A stretch of DNA of 64,000 bases from NCBI RefSeq assembly GCF_003388735.1, contig NZ_QUBQ01000001.1, positions 186,001 to 250,000 of the forward strand. The letters are read 5' to 3'. This DNA comes from Paenibacillus paeoniae (GTDB lineage: Bacteria; Bacillota; Bacilli; Paenibacillales; Paenibacillaceae). Positions 17,853-26,798 of this stretch are shown piece by piece. Numbering within the stretch: the stretch's first letter is position 1; each line of letters opens with the position of its first letter. A program made the position numbers and the translations under genes. The notes beneath the pieces are model-generated. The model made no database searches. It saw only the letters and a program-made list of their open reading frames with translations, and was not told the origin of the DNA.

Positions 17853-18072
17853 GCATGATCCGCCGGGATGCTGTCCTTACGGCTCTTTTTTAATTTTCCG
17901 TTAGCGTGTACCCATATTTTTTTTCGAGAATAAAACAGCCCCAATTCAGCCCCAAATAGATGCACCTTAATGCAGTTACCTGCGTCATGCGATAATCGCT
18001 AAAAATTGTAACTACCTATAATACCAAGGGATACAGGGTGCAGTGGTATCAGTATGCGGAGTTCGATCATTA

Positions 18073-18090
18073 CTAGATTTATTTCGACAT
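18073..18090. repeat. Right copy of the 18-bp direct repeat (possible attR)
   Basis: This copy is identical to 16859-16876. It lies 45 bases before nfo and may overlap its promoter (TCGACA at 18085-18090, a 17-base spacer, then TTTGAT). Confidence 0.6.
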
Positions 18091-18135
18091 TCCTTGTAAA
18101 ATAAGGTTTGATCAACCGAAAGGGGCGAAATTAAC

Positions 18136-19266
18136 ATGTTGAAAATAGGTTCCCACGTATCATTTTCGGACAAGGGTCTTCAGACTGCTGCGAAGGAAGC
18201 CATGACTTACGGCTCCAGCACATTCATGATCTATACCGGAGCACCGCAGAATACACGGCGCAAACCGATTGAATCGCTATATATTGAAGAAGGCAAGGCG
18301 CTTATGAATACAGCCGGGATCGAAGAGATCGTCGTGCATGCGCCTTATATCGTTAACTTAGGCTCCTATAAGGAAGACACGTTCGAGCTGGGTGTCAATT
18401 TCCTTCAGGAGGAAATCCGCCGCACGGATTACATTGGCGTACGCAACATCGTCTTGCATCCCGGTGCATATACCGATAAGGATGCGGAATTCGGCATCGC
18501 CAGAATTGCAGAAGGTCTGAACGAAGTGCTTGCAGGCACCAGCAACACAAATGTGAATATCGCACTCGAGACGATGGCGGGCAAAGGCACGGAGATTGGC
18601 CGCAGCTTCGAAGAGATCGCTGCGATTATGGATAAAGTAACGTATAACGAACGTCTGACAGTGTGCATGGACACTTGCCATATGCATGACGCCGGGTATG
18701 ATCTAGTTGACGACCTGGACGGCGTATTGGAGCAATTCGACCGTACTGTGGGACTGGATCGCGTTGCTGTTGTTCATATCAATGACAGCAAAAACCCAAG
18801 AGGAGCGGGAAAAGACCGCCATGCGCCGATCGGTGCGGGATGGCTTGGACAGTCCGCTATATCGAACATCGTTCATCATGAAGCGCTAAAGGGCAGACCG
18901 TTCATTCTGGAAACTCCATGGATCGGCAAAGAGGACAAAACGGTTCGTCCAATGTATGAGGTTGAAATTGCACTTCTACGCGGTGAAGTGAGAAATCGCT
19001 TCGGCGAAGACTTCCTCGAGGATGTGGAGCGTCTGCACCACTTTTTCGGCAAACAGGAGATTGATTCAAGAGATTTCATCCTTAATACGTGGACACTATT
19101 GAAAAACGATGCCAAAGCAAAGAAAGCTGATCCGCGCGAGCCGATGGAGCGCTTGTACGATATGATCATTGCTGAGGGCGTGTTGTCCCGCGAGCTTGCG
19201 GAAGAGCAGGTGAACCAGCGCCTGACGACTTGGTTTGCTGGCAAGTCGTTCCTGGCACAAGCTTAA
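18136..19266 (+). CDS. nfo: Deoxyribonuclease IV (AP endonuclease) with C-terminal extension
   Basis: This zinc-dependent endonuclease IV incises DNA 5' of abasic sites in base excision repair. The TIM barrel runs from [10 protein letters not shown] through metal-binding motifs [26 protein letters not shown] and [17 protein letters not shown]. The core ends near residue 287 ([11 protein letters not shown]). The protein is 376 aa, while typical Nfo proteins are about 280-300. The extra 85-90 residues are charged and helical and include an [14 protein letters not shown] segment and an [13 protein letters not shown] segment. Their role is unknown. AGGGGCG precedes the ATG. purU follows 49 bases later. 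Confidence 0.95.
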   Translation: MLKIGSHVSFSDKGLQTAAKEAMTYGSSTFMIYTGAPQNTRRKPIESLYIEEGKALMNTAGIEEIVVHAPYIVNLGSYKEDTFELGVNFLQEEIRRTDYIGVRNIVLHPGAYTDKDAEFGIARIAEGLNEVLAGTSNTNVNIALETMAGKGTEIGRSFEEIAAIMDKVTYNERLTVCMDTCHMHDAGYDLVDDLDGVLEQFDRTVGLDRVAVVHINDSKNPRGAGKDRHAPIGAGWLGQSAISNIVHHEALKGRPFILETPWIGKEDKTVRPMYEVEIALLRGEVRNRFGEDFLEDVERLHHFFGKQEIDSRDFILNTWTLLKNDAKAKKADPREPMERLYDMIIAEGVLSRELAEEQVNQRLTTWFAGKSFLAQA

Positions 19267-19315
19267 TACAACTTAGGTTGCTACAAAATTTATTATAGAA
19301 AAGGAAGATTATCGT

Positions 19316-20218
19316 ATGTCATCCCCATCTAATCAACCGCAGCGTACGAACGGAGCGCAAGACAAGAGCGGACGCGCACGCATGCTTATCTCTTGTCCTG
19401 ACCGTCCCGGCATTGTAGCCGCAGTTTCCCATTTTCTTTATGAGCATGGCGCCAATATCGTGCAATCAGACCAATACACGATGGACCCGGAAGGCGGAAT
19501 GTTTTTCATCCGTTTCGAGTTTGATCTGAATGATTTGGACAAAGAGCTGCCGGTACTCGTAGAGGATTTTGCGCGTGTTGCTGATCGCTTCGAGATGAAG
19601 TGGCACACATTCCGCGCCAGTCGCAAGAAACGTCTTGCGATCTTGGTATCCAAGGAAGATCATTGCTTGCTGGAGCTGCTGTGGCAGTGGCAAGCAGGGG
19701 ATCTCAATGCCGACATTGCGATGGTCATTAGCAACCATCCCGATATGCGCAAGCTTGTTGAATCGTTCGGCATTCCGTTCCATCATGTACCGGTTACGGC
19801 GGATACGAAGGTGGAAGCAGAACGCAAACAAATGGAGCTGGTTGCGGACAAAGCGGATATTATCGTCCTGGCCCGCTACATGCAGATCGTGTCGCCGAAA
19901 TTTATCGAGCATTTCCCTAATCGCATTATCAATATCCATCACTCGTTCCTACCGGCGTTCGTTGGCGGCAAGCCATACGCGCAGGCCTACAACCGCGGGG
20001 TGAAAATCATTGGAGCGACTGCCCACTATGTTACCGAGGAACTTGACGGCGGTCCAATCATTGAGCAAGATGTGCAGCGTGTCAGCCATCGCGACAATGT
20101 AGAGGATCTGAAGCGGATTGGCCGCACCATCGAGCGTGTCGTTCTGGCTCGTGCCGTGAAGTGGCATATTGAAGACCGAGTACTGGTTCACCAGAACAAG
20201 ACGGTTGTATTCAATTAA
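19316..20218 (+). CDS. purU: Formyltetrahydrofolate deformylase
   Basis: This enzyme hydrolyses 10-formyltetrahydrofolate to formate and tetrahydrofolate, balancing one-carbon pools. An ACT domain opens the protein (about residues 20-100, with SCPDRPGIVAAVSHFL). The formyltransferase domain follows, with the catalytic Asn-His-Asp set visible in NIHHSFLPAFVG and in VTEELDGGPIIEQD. Length is 300 aa as usual. AAGGAAG lies before the ATG. It follows nfo by 49 bases and may share its message. Confidence 0.94.
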   Translation: MSSPSNQPQRTNGAQDKSGRARMLISCPDRPGIVAAVSHFLYEHGANIVQSDQYTMDPEGGMFFIRFEFDLNDLDKELPVLVEDFARVADRFEMKWHTFRASRKKRLAILVSKEDHCLLELLWQWQAGDLNADIAMVISNHPDMRKLVESFGIPFHHVPVTADTKVEAERKQMELVADKADIIVLARYMQIVSPKFIEHFPNRIINIHHSFLPAFVGGKPYAQAYNRGVKIIGATAHYVTEELDGGPIIEQDVQRVSHRDNVEDLKRIGRTIERVVLARAVKWHIEDRVLVHQNKTVVFN

Positions 20219-20288
20219 TCGCGAGTGATACAATATTTAAAACTATTAACTTGATTTATTCAGTTTGACGATTAAGAATAAAGCTAAT

Positions 20289-20355
20289 GCTTACGAAGCA
20301 AGTTTTGCTATTCAAAACGGAAGTCAACGCTTACGAAGCTAGTCTGCTACTCAAA
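20289..20355. repeat. Two 28-bp direct repeats before tkt
   Basis: Imperfect copies at 20289-20316 and 20329-20355 share the core GCTTACGAAGC and the tail gctattcaaa/gctactcaaa, and start 40 bases apart. GCTT and AAGC make each core a short dyad. They lie between purU and tkt, 20 bases before the tkt ATG, suggesting an operator or a leader element. Confidence 0.7.
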
Positions 20356-20374
20356 CTTTTAGGAGGATACAGAA

Positions 20375-22393
20375 ATGACCGTTACACAGAAATCGATTGA
20401 CCAACTATCCATTGATACAATCCGTACGCTTGCAATTGATGCAATCGAGAAGGCGAATTCCGGTCACCCGGGCATGCCGATGGGCGCAGCTCCGATGGGT
20501 TACCAATTGTTTGCAAAAAATATGAAGCACAACCCTGCTAATCCAACTTGGGTGAACCGCGACCGTTTCGTACTGTCCGCTGGTCATGGCTCCATGCTGC
20601 TATACAGCTTGTTGCACCTCTCCGGCTATGATCTGCCAATCGAAGAGCTGAAAAACTTCCGTCAATGGGGATCGCTGACTCCAGGTCATCCTGAATTCGG
20701 CCACACAGCAGGCGTAGACGCAACGACAGGCCCGCTTGGACAAGGTGTAGCGATGGCTGTAGGCATGGCGATGGCTGAAGCGCATCTAGGCGCTGTTTAC
20801 AACAAAGAAGGTTTCGACATCATCAATCACTTTACGTACTCCATCTGCGGCGACGGCGACCTGATGGAAGGCATCTCGCATGAGGCGGCTTCCATGGCGG
20901 GGCACTTGCAGCTTGGCAAGCTCGTCGTGCTGTATGATTCCAACGATATCTCTCTGGATGGCGCTCTGAACCTGTCTTACTCCGAGACGGTTCAGAAGCG
21001 ATTTGAAGGCTATGGCTGGCAAGTGCTTCGCGTAGAGGACGGCAATGATCTGAATGCATTGTCCGCTGCAGTAGCGGAAGCGCAAGGCGAACTTTCCAAG
21101 CCAACGCTGATCGAAGTGAAGACAATGATCGGTTACGGCAGCCCGAACAAAGGCGGCAAAGGCGGTCATGGCGGTACTCACGGCTCGCCGCTTGGCGCGG
21201 ATGAGACGAAGCTGACGAAGCAATTCTACGGCTGGTCCGAAGAGCATCAATTCCATGTGCCGGACGAAGTTCGCGCTCACTTCGCAGAAGTGAAAAGCGC
21301 AGGCGAAAAGGTGAACGCGGAGTGGAACGCACTGCTGGCGTCTTACAAAGAAGCTCATTCCGAGCTGGCGAAGCAATTCGAGCTGGCGATCTCCGGCGAG
21401 CTTCCAGAAGGCTGGGATGCTGAGCTTCCGACTTACTCCACGGAGGACAAGCCGGTATCCACACGTGTTGCTTCCGGCAATGCGCTGAATGGACTGGCAA
21501 AGAATGTGCCGAACCTGGCAGGTGGCTCCGCTGACCTGGAAAGCTCCACAATGACTCATCTGAAGGGTCTGGATCAATTCAAGCCAGGCAGCTACGATGG
21601 CCGCAATATTTACTTCGGCGTGCGCGAGTTTGGTATGGCTGCAGCTATGAACGGTATTAGCTTGCATAGCGGCATCAAAGTATTCGGCGGTACGTTCTTC
21701 GTGTTTACAGATTACTTGCGTCCAGCTATTCGTCTTGCTGCGCTGATGAACCAACCGGTTGTCTACGTGCTTACGCATGACAGTATCGCTGTTGGTGAAG
21801 ACGGCCCGACACATGAGCCAATCGAGCAATTGGCTTCGATCCGTATTATTCCTGGCTTGACAGTCATCCGTCCGGCAGATGCGAACGAGACGTCCGCGGC
21901 TTGGGCATATGCGATCGAAAACCAATCGAATCCGGTTGCGCTTGTTCTGACTCGTCAGAACCTGCCTATTCTGGAAGGTACAGTTAGCGACTCGCGCGAC
22001 AAATTGCGCAAAGGCGCTTACGTCGTATCCGATGCGGCAAATGGTAAGCCACAAGCACAAATTCTGGCGACTGGCTCCGAGGTTCAACTGGCAGTAGCTG
22101 CTCAAAAAGCGCTGGCTGAGGACGGCATTCAAGTTCGCGTCATCAGCATGCCAAGCTGGGATCTGTTCGAGAAGCAGCCGAAGGCGTACCGCGATTCCGT
22201 TATTTTGCCGGAAGTGAAAGCTCGTCTTGCGATCGAGATGGCTCATCCGTTCGGCTGGGAGCGCTACACGGGCGATCAAGGCGATATTCTTGCGATCAAT
22301 GGCTTCGGCGCATCCGCTCCTGGGGACCGCGTTATTAAGGAATACGGTTTTACGGTCGAGAACGTCGTTAGCAAAGTGAAAGCCTTGCTGTAA
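20375..22393 (+). CDS. tkt: Transketolase
   Basis: This thiamine diphosphate enzyme of the pentose phosphate pathway moves two-carbon ketol units between sugar phosphates. Features in order are the substrate His region [13 protein letters not shown], the ThDP motif [15 protein letters not shown] (near 157-171), the pyrimidine domain with [12 protein letters not shown], the central [14 protein letters not shown] loop, and the C-terminal domain. Length is 672 aa. AGGAGG is eight bases before the ATG. Two direct repeats sit in the 5' region. The gene is followed by ppnP. Confidence 0.97.
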   Translation: MTVTQKSIDQLSIDTIRTLAIDAIEKANSGHPGMPMGAAPMGYQLFAKNMKHNPANPTWVNRDRFVLSAGHGSMLLYSLLHLSGYDLPIEELKNFRQWGSLTPGHPEFGHTAGVDATTGPLGQGVAMAVGMAMAEAHLGAVYNKEGFDIINHFTYSICGDGDLMEGISHEAASMAGHLQLGKLVVLYDSNDISLDGALNLSYSETVQKRFEGYGWQVLRVEDGNDLNALSAAVAEAQGELSKPTLIEVKTMIGYGSPNKGGKGGHGGTHGSPLGADETKLTKQFYGWSEEHQFHVPDEVRAHFAEVKSAGEKVNAEWNALLASYKEAHSELAKQFELAISGELPEGWDAELPTYSTEDKPVSTRVASGNALNGLAKNVPNLAGGSADLESSTMTHLKGLDQFKPGSYDGRNIYFGVREFGMAAAMNGISLHSGIKVFGGTFFVFTDYLRPAIRLAALMNQPVVYVLTHDSIAVGEDGPTHEPIEQLASIRIIPGLTVIRPADANETSAAWAYAIENQSNPVALVLTRQNLPILEGTVSDSRDKLRKGAYVVSDAANGKPQAQILATGSEVQLAVAAQKALAEDGIQVRVISMPSWDLFEKQPKAYRDSVILPEVKARLAIEMAHPFGWERYTGDQGDILAINGFGASAPGDRVIKEYGFTVENVVSKVKALL

Positions 22394-22443
22394 TCTGCGG
22401 CTTCTTGGATCTTGATTCTATATCATAAAGGAGCAACTTCATT

Positions 22444-22755
22444 ATGTCGCAATTTGAAAATGTAACAGTCGTCAAGAAAGCTAACGTATATTTTGATGGC
22501 AAAGTCACAAGCCGTGCGGTACTATTCGCAGACGGAACGAAAAAAACGCTGGGCATCATGCTGCCGGGCGACTATGAATTCGGTACGGATTGCGTCGAGA
22601 TCATGGAAATTCTCGCAGGCGACCTGAAAGTGCTTCTGCCAGGCGAAACGGAATGGCGTCATATTCAAGGCGAAGGTGAGTTCACAGTTCCGGCGAACAC
22701 GAAGTTCAAGCTTCAAGTTGCCGAAGTGACGGACTACTGCTGCTCGTATCTTTAA
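22444..22755 (+). CDS. ppnP: Pyrimidine/purine nucleoside phosphorylase (PpnP family)
   Basis: This small cupin (103 aa) of the DUF1255 family splits nucleosides to base and ribose-1-phosphate. The family pattern is clear in [26 protein letters not shown] and [20 protein letters not shown] precedes the ATG. It follows tkt by 50 bases, fitting ribose phosphate metabolism, and a hairpin at 22779 may end the transcript. Confidence 0.92.
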   Translation: MSQFENVTVVKKANVYFDGKVTSRAVLFADGTKKTLGIMLPGDYEFGTDCVEIMEILAGDLKVLLPGETEWRHIQGEGEFTVPANTKFKLQVAEVTDYCCSYL

Positions 22756-22778
22756 GAATAAGTTGAAATCAAGAATAG

Positions 22779-22808
22779 GGCCGTGTCGCTTGTGCGATGC
22801 GGCCTTCT
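22779..22808 (+). terminator. Hairpin after ppnP
   Basis: GGCCG-TGTCGC and GCGATGCGGCC pair around a short loop. Only TTCTCC follows, so terminator strength is doubtful. Confidence 0.5.
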
Positions 22809-22879
22809 CCATGCCTAGGCTGCAGTCTATCGGAAAGAGTCGGTTTTTTGTGACATTCCATGCCTGATTCGCGTTGTGT

Positions 22880-22908
22880 TCGACAGGTCAAATGGGCTAA
22901 AGTAATAG
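22880..22908 (+). promoter_or_regulatory. Candidate promoter for the DUF420 gene
   Basis: TCGACA (22880-22885), a 17-base spacer and TAATAG (22903-22908) lie 48 bases before the start codon. Confidence 0.4.
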
Positions 22909-22955
22909 CTAACACGATTGTCTCTGTGTACCTATGAAGGAGGACTGTACCGACT

Positions 22956-23477
22956 ATGAAAGAAAGAAACTATACGCCGATCGTCGCTGTGCTGACTGTC
23001 GTTATTGTCGCGCTGGTGGCCATTTTGTTCTTCCTGCCGGCTTATGATGGCGAAGTGGGATTCGACGTGAAGATTTTGCCGCTGCTGAACGCGATTTTCA
23101 ATAGTTTTACGTTCCTGGCGTTGGTGGTTGCCCTGATCGCGATTTTGAAAAAAAATGTTCGCATGCACCGCACCTTTATCGGACTGGCTTTCGGGACGAC
23201 AACATTGTTTCTGGTGTCTTATGTCACGTACCACTACTTGACGGAATCGACTAAGTACGGCGGAGAAGGCATTCTGAAAAGCATTTATCTGTTCATCCTG
23301 CTCACGCATATCGTCCTGGCGATTGTCGTGGTTCCGCTGGCATTGCTTTCACTGGCAAGAGGGGTCTCGGGCCAGGTGGAGAAGCACCGCAAGATTGCGC
23401 GGTGGACGATGCCGATCTGGTTATATGTCAGTTTGACGGGCGTTATCGTCTATTTGATGATATCTCCGTATTATTAA
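22956..23477 (+). CDS. DUF420 membrane protein (YozB/CtaM-like)
   Basis: This 173-aa protein has about five membrane segments and conserved histidines (RMHRTFIG, SYVTYHYLT, LLTHIVLAI and EKHRKIARW), the pattern of DUF420. In Staphylococcus the relative CtaM is needed to assemble a haem-copper cytochrome oxidase, so a role in respiratory oxidase maturation is likely. AAGGAGG is nine or so bases before the ATG. No oxidase genes are in the window. Confidence 0.88.
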   Translation: MKERNYTPIVAVLTVVIVALVAILFFLPAYDGEVGFDVKILPLLNAIFNSFTFLALVVALIAILKKNVRMHRTFIGLAFGTTTLFLVSYVTYHYLTESTKYGGEGILKSIYLFILLTHIVLAIVVVPLALLSLARGVSGQVEKHRKIARWTMPIWLYVSLTGVIVYLMISPYY

Positions 23478-23623
23478 GCCGCTGCAAATCCGCGTCTTCA
23501 TCTAGATTTCACGTACGATAAGCTTGTTTTTGCGATGATTATTCGCTATTCTTAATGAAAAGTTGAACGCTGCGCTTCACTAGAGCGCGGCAGCTTCGTA
23601 CATTTTGGGAGGTAGTTATAACG

Positions 23624-24973
23624 ATGAGCAATACGGTGAAGTTCGATTACAGCAAAGCGTTGTCCTTCGTCGGACAACATGAGATCGATTATTTGACGGA
23701 TCAAGTTCGTCTGGCGCATGACCAGCTTCATAACGGTACGGGCGCAGGCTCGGATTACCTGGGCTGGATTGACCTGCCTGCGAATTACGATAAAGAAGAG
23801 TTCGCGCGCATTAAGAAAGCGGCGGAAAAAATTCAAGGCGACTCCGAAGTGCTGATCGTTATCGGCATCGGCGGTTCCTATCTGGGTGCACGCGCGGCGA
23901 TCGAGATGCTGTCGCATTCGTTCTACAATGTGCAGTCGAAGGAACAGCGCAAGACGCCTCAAGTATTTTTTGCGGGCAACAACATCAGCTCTACATACGT
24001 GACGCACCTGCTGCAGGTTCTTGAAGGCAGAGACTGGTCGATCAACGTAATTTCGAAATCCGGCACAACGACGGAGCCTGCGATTGCATTCCGTATTTTC
24101 CGTGCTGAGCTGGAGAAGAAGTATGGCAAGGAAGAGGCGCGCAAGCGTATCTACGCAACAACGGACAAAGAGAAAGGCGCTCTGAAAAAGCTTTCGAGCG
24201 AGGAAGGCTACGAGTCCTTCATTATCCCGGACGACGTAGGCGGACGTTATTCCGTTCTGACGGCTGTTGGCTTGCTGCCAATCGCAGCAGCGGGTATCGA
24301 CATTGACGCTATGATGAAGGGCGCGGCTGATGCTTCTGAAGTGTACGCTAACCCGAACCTGGCGGAAAATGAAGCTTACCAATATGCGGCAGTACGTAAC
24401 GCCTTGTATCGCAAAGGCAAAGAAACAGAAATTCTCGTCAACTACGAGCCTTCTCTGCACTTCGTATCGGAGTGGTGGAAGCAGCTGTATGGAGAGAGCG
24501 AAGGCAAGGATTACAAAGGCATCTACCCGGCATCCGTTGACTTCTCGACGGATCTGCATTCCATGGGCCAATTCATCCAGGAGGGCAACCGCAACATTTT
24601 CGAAACGGTTATTCAAGTGGGCGAAGTAGCGGAGCATATTGCGATCCAGCATGATGCAGACGACCTTGACGGACTGAACTTCCTGACAGGAAAAACAATG
24701 GATTTCGTAAACAAAAAAGCGTTCGAAGGCACGCTTCTTGCACATACAGACGGCCAAGTTCCGAACTTGATTGTTAACATCGCAGACATGACGCCATACA
24801 CGTTCGGCTACCTAGTATACTTCTTCGAAAAAGCTTGCGGTATCAGCGGCTACCTGCTGGGCGTGAATCCGTTCGACCAACCGGGCGTAGAAGCATACAA
24901 GCGGAACATGTTCGCTCTGCTTGGCAAGCCTGGCTTCGAGAAGGAAAAAACTGAGCTTGAAGCTCGCCTGTAA
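23624..24973 (+). CDS. pgi: Glucose-6-phosphate isomerase
   Basis: This enzyme interconverts glucose-6-phosphate and fructose-6-phosphate. The SIS-fold motifs are [15 protein letters not shown], the signature [16 protein letters not shown], and the C-terminal [15 protein letters not shown] region. At 449 aa it matches the short Firmicute form. GGGAGG lies before the ATG. It is close to yigZ, only 27 bases upstream. Confidence 0.97.
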   Translation: MSNTVKFDYSKALSFVGQHEIDYLTDQVRLAHDQLHNGTGAGSDYLGWIDLPANYDKEEFARIKKAAEKIQGDSEVLIVIGIGGSYLGARAAIEMLSHSFYNVQSKEQRKTPQVFFAGNNISSTYVTHLLQVLEGRDWSINVISKSGTTTEPAIAFRIFRAELEKKYGKEEARKRIYATTDKEKGALKKLSSEEGYESFIIPDDVGGRYSVLTAVGLLPIAAAGIDIDAMMKGAADASEVYANPNLAENEAYQYAAVRNALYRKGKETEILVNYEPSLHFVSEWWKQLYGESEGKDYKGIYPASVDFSTDLHSMGQFIQEGNRNIFETVIQVGEVAEHIAIQHDADDLDGLNFLTGKTMDFVNKKAFEGTLLAHTDGQVPNLIVNIADMTPYTFGYLVYFFEKACGISGYLLGVNPFDQPGVEAYKRNMFALLGKPGFEKEKTELEARL

Positions 24974-25000
24974 TCGGCGTCAGCCGGGAGTATTCGGCCT

Positions 25001-25633
25001 ATGCTGAATCGATACAGGACGGTTAGAGCGGAAGCCAACGCAGAAGTTGTTATTAAGAGATCCCGTTTTATCGGCCATGCGAAGCCTGTGGAGACGGAGG
25101 CAGAGGCAGTCGCTTTTATCGATGAGATTAAGCGGCTGCACCGCTCCGCCACTCATAACTGCTCCGCTTATATGGTCGGCGAGCGCGACCAGCATCAGAA
25201 AGCCTCTGATGACGGGGAGCCGAGCGGCACGGCAGGCAAGCCTATTCTTGAGGTAATCAAGAACAAAGGCTTGAAAAACGTCGCAGTCGTCGTTACTCGT
25301 TACTTTGGAGGCATTATGCTGGGCGCGGGAGGACTCGTCCGTGCGTATACGGATGGAGCGGTCGCAGGCATTGAGGCGGCGGGCGAGATCGAGCTTGTCC
25401 TTCATCGTGAGGTGTTCGTCGAGGTCGATTACACGTGGTACGGGAAGCTGGAGAACGAGCTTCACGGCCGTCGCACTCGTCTTGGCGAGACGGAGTTCAC
25501 TGACAAGGTCATCGTCCTGTGCTTGCCTGAAGTGCCAGAGGCGGACGCCTTCATCGCGTGGATGACCGATCTCACGCAAGGTCAGGCTGTCATCCGCACA
25601 GGCGAGGAGCGGTATTATATCGAGGGTGAGTAA
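25001..25633 (+). CDS. YigZ/IMPACT family protein
   Basis: This 210-aa protein has the UPF0029/IMPACT N-terminal domain, with SRFIGHAKPVETEAEA and the signature SDDGEPSGTAGKPILEV, and a C-terminal DUF1949 domain (about 140-205). The Bacillus relative is YvyE. Its biochemical role is unsettled; eukaryotic IMPACT proteins act on translation control. GGGAG precedes the ATG. Confidence 0.92.
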   Translation: MLNRYRTVRAEANAEVVIKRSRFIGHAKPVETEAEAVAFIDEIKRLHRSATHNCSAYMVGERDQHQKASDDGEPSGTAGKPILEVIKNKGLKNVAVVVTRYFGGIMLGAGGLVRAYTDGAVAGIEAAGEIELVLHREVFVEVDYTWYGKLENELHGRRTRLGETEFTDKVIVLCLPEVPEADAFIAWMTDLTQGQAVIRTGEERYYIEGE

Positions 25634-25673
25634 TGGGCCTTCTTTCTGATGCTAAATAAGATAGGTATATACT

Positions 25674-25788
25674 AAGGGTTGTCTTTTTAAATGGAACATT
25701 TCCCCATCGACTGCAGTAGTTGTGTTATAGGCTGCCTGTTGTGTTGCTCTGTTGGTGGGGGATGTTCAGTTTGAGGGACAGCCTTTTT
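25674..25788 (+). repeat. Inverted-repeat element after yigZ (long terminator or MITE-like)
   Basis: The left arm (from 25676: gggttgtc, later gaacat..cccc) and the right arm (ggggatgttc, later gggacagcc, ending 25783) are imperfect complements over about 30 bases, separated by about 50 bases. TTTTT follows the right arm. It can fold as a terminator for yigZ. The long, insertion-sequence-like ends also fit a miniature inverted-repeat element. Confidence 0.6.
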
Positions 25789-25811
25789 ATGTGCGGAATG
25801 GTTGGAGATGC

Positions 25812-26632
25812 GCCGAAATAGCGTTGCCAGAAACGCTTAATTACCCTCGAACGTCGCAAATCCCGAAATAGCCTCGCCAGAAACGCTTAATTCCCCTCGA
25901 ACGCCACAAATTTGATAGCGACCACTTTAAGGCGGTCTCGCCGACTTATTTCCCTTTATAGAGGGGAACGACGCTTTTAAGACGATTTCAACGACTTATA
26001 TCCCTCTATAGAGGGATAACGACCACTTTAAGTCGGTCTGGCCGACTTATTTCCCTTTATAGAGGGGAACGACGCTTTTAAGACGATCTCAACGACTTAT
26101 TTCCCTCTATAGGGGGATAACGACCACTTTAAGTCGGTCTGGCCGACTTATCTCCCTTTATAACGGGAGACGACGCTTTTAAGGCGGTCTCAACGACTTA
26201 AACCTACTGCTCAGTGAGGTCTTGCAAATCTCGAAAAGCCTCACCAGAAACACTTAATCCCTCGAACGCAGCAAATCTCGAAATAGCCTCGCCAGAAACG
26301 TTTAATTCCCCTCGAACGCCACAAATTTGATAGCGACCACTTTAAGGCGGTCTCGCCGACTTATTCCCCTTTATAGAGGGGAACGACGCTTTTAAGACGA
26401 TCTCAACGACTTATTCCCCTCTATAGAGGGATAACGACCACTTTAAGGCGGTCTGGCCGACTTATCTCCCTTTATAACGGGAGACGACGCTTTTAAGGCG
26501 GTCTCAACGACTTAAATCTACTGCTCAGTGAGGTCTTGCAAATCTCGAAAAAGCCTCACCAGAAACACTTAATCCCTCGATCGTCGCAAATCTCGAAATA
26601 GCCTCGCCAGAAACGCTTATTCCCTCTCTAAC
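25812..26632. repeat. Array of about sixteen 50-bp palindromic repeats
   Basis: This 820-bp tract has no credible gene. It is built from two kinds of related units of about 50 bp. Type B (core tagcctcgccagaaacgctt) occurs six times in three pairs, near 25812, 25861, 26222, 26270, 26534 and 26583. Type A (core aacgac, then tttaag and gacttat with a CCCTNTATAG palindrome) occurs six times from 25915 to about 26215 and four times from 26331 to about 26525. The order is BB-A6-BB-A4-BB. Several units carry the perfect dyads AAGTCGGTCTGGCCGACTT (26030-26048, 26131-26149) and CCCTCTATAGAGGG (26002-26015). Function is unknown. Confidence 0.85.
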
Positions 26633-26748
26633 GCTCCAAGAAGCGACAAATCCCCAGACATCTCGCTGCAACGCCCCCTATCAGCCGATTTCTCCGCAAT
26701 GCTTAGAAAATATTAATCTTCCACCCCTTCATTCTACTCTACCAAAAG

Positions 26749-26777
26749 TCGACATTTTACTAGAGGGGTTGTATAAT
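26749..26777 (+). promoter_or_regulatory. Strong sigma-A promoter of the WecA/TagO-like gene
   Basis: TCGACA (26749-26754), exactly 17 bases, then a consensus TATAAT (26772-26777). The transcript would begin near 26784. This excludes the upstream TTG at 26769 as the start codon. Confidence 0.75.
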
Positions 26778-26798
26778 TATCGTGATCTATATCGATTA

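Larger units (their letters stand above)
16859..18090. mobile_element. Decayed integrative element bounded by an 18-bp direct repeat
   Basis: The 18-bp sequence ctagatttatttcgacat occurs exactly at 16859-16876 and again at 18073-18090. Imperfect matching continues on both sides. Between the copies are integrase debris (minus strand, next to the left copy), an intact DUF4177 gene, and a small ORF broken by a stop codon. Integrase next to one end is the usual layout of an integrated element with attL and attR. I infer a prophage or conjugative element that has lost nearly all its cargo. Confidence 0.55.

Noticed and set aside
17888..17975. A second integrase C-terminus on the minus strand (FGAELGLF)
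   Set aside because: The short match to common integrase ends is suggestive only and is not supported by flanking motifs.
20786..22279. Long open frame antisense to transketolase (497 codons)
   Set aside because: It mirrors the codon pattern of tkt, has no ribosome binding site and translates to an atypical Cys/Arg/His-rich sequence. It is a shadow of the real gene.
23552..24757. Open frame antisense to pgi (401 codons)
   Set aside because: Same reason: shadow of a highly expressed gene, unlikely composition, no initiation signal.
25812..26632. CRISPR array
   Set aside because: Units are contiguous and diverged, with no unique spacers of constant length and no cas genes nearby.
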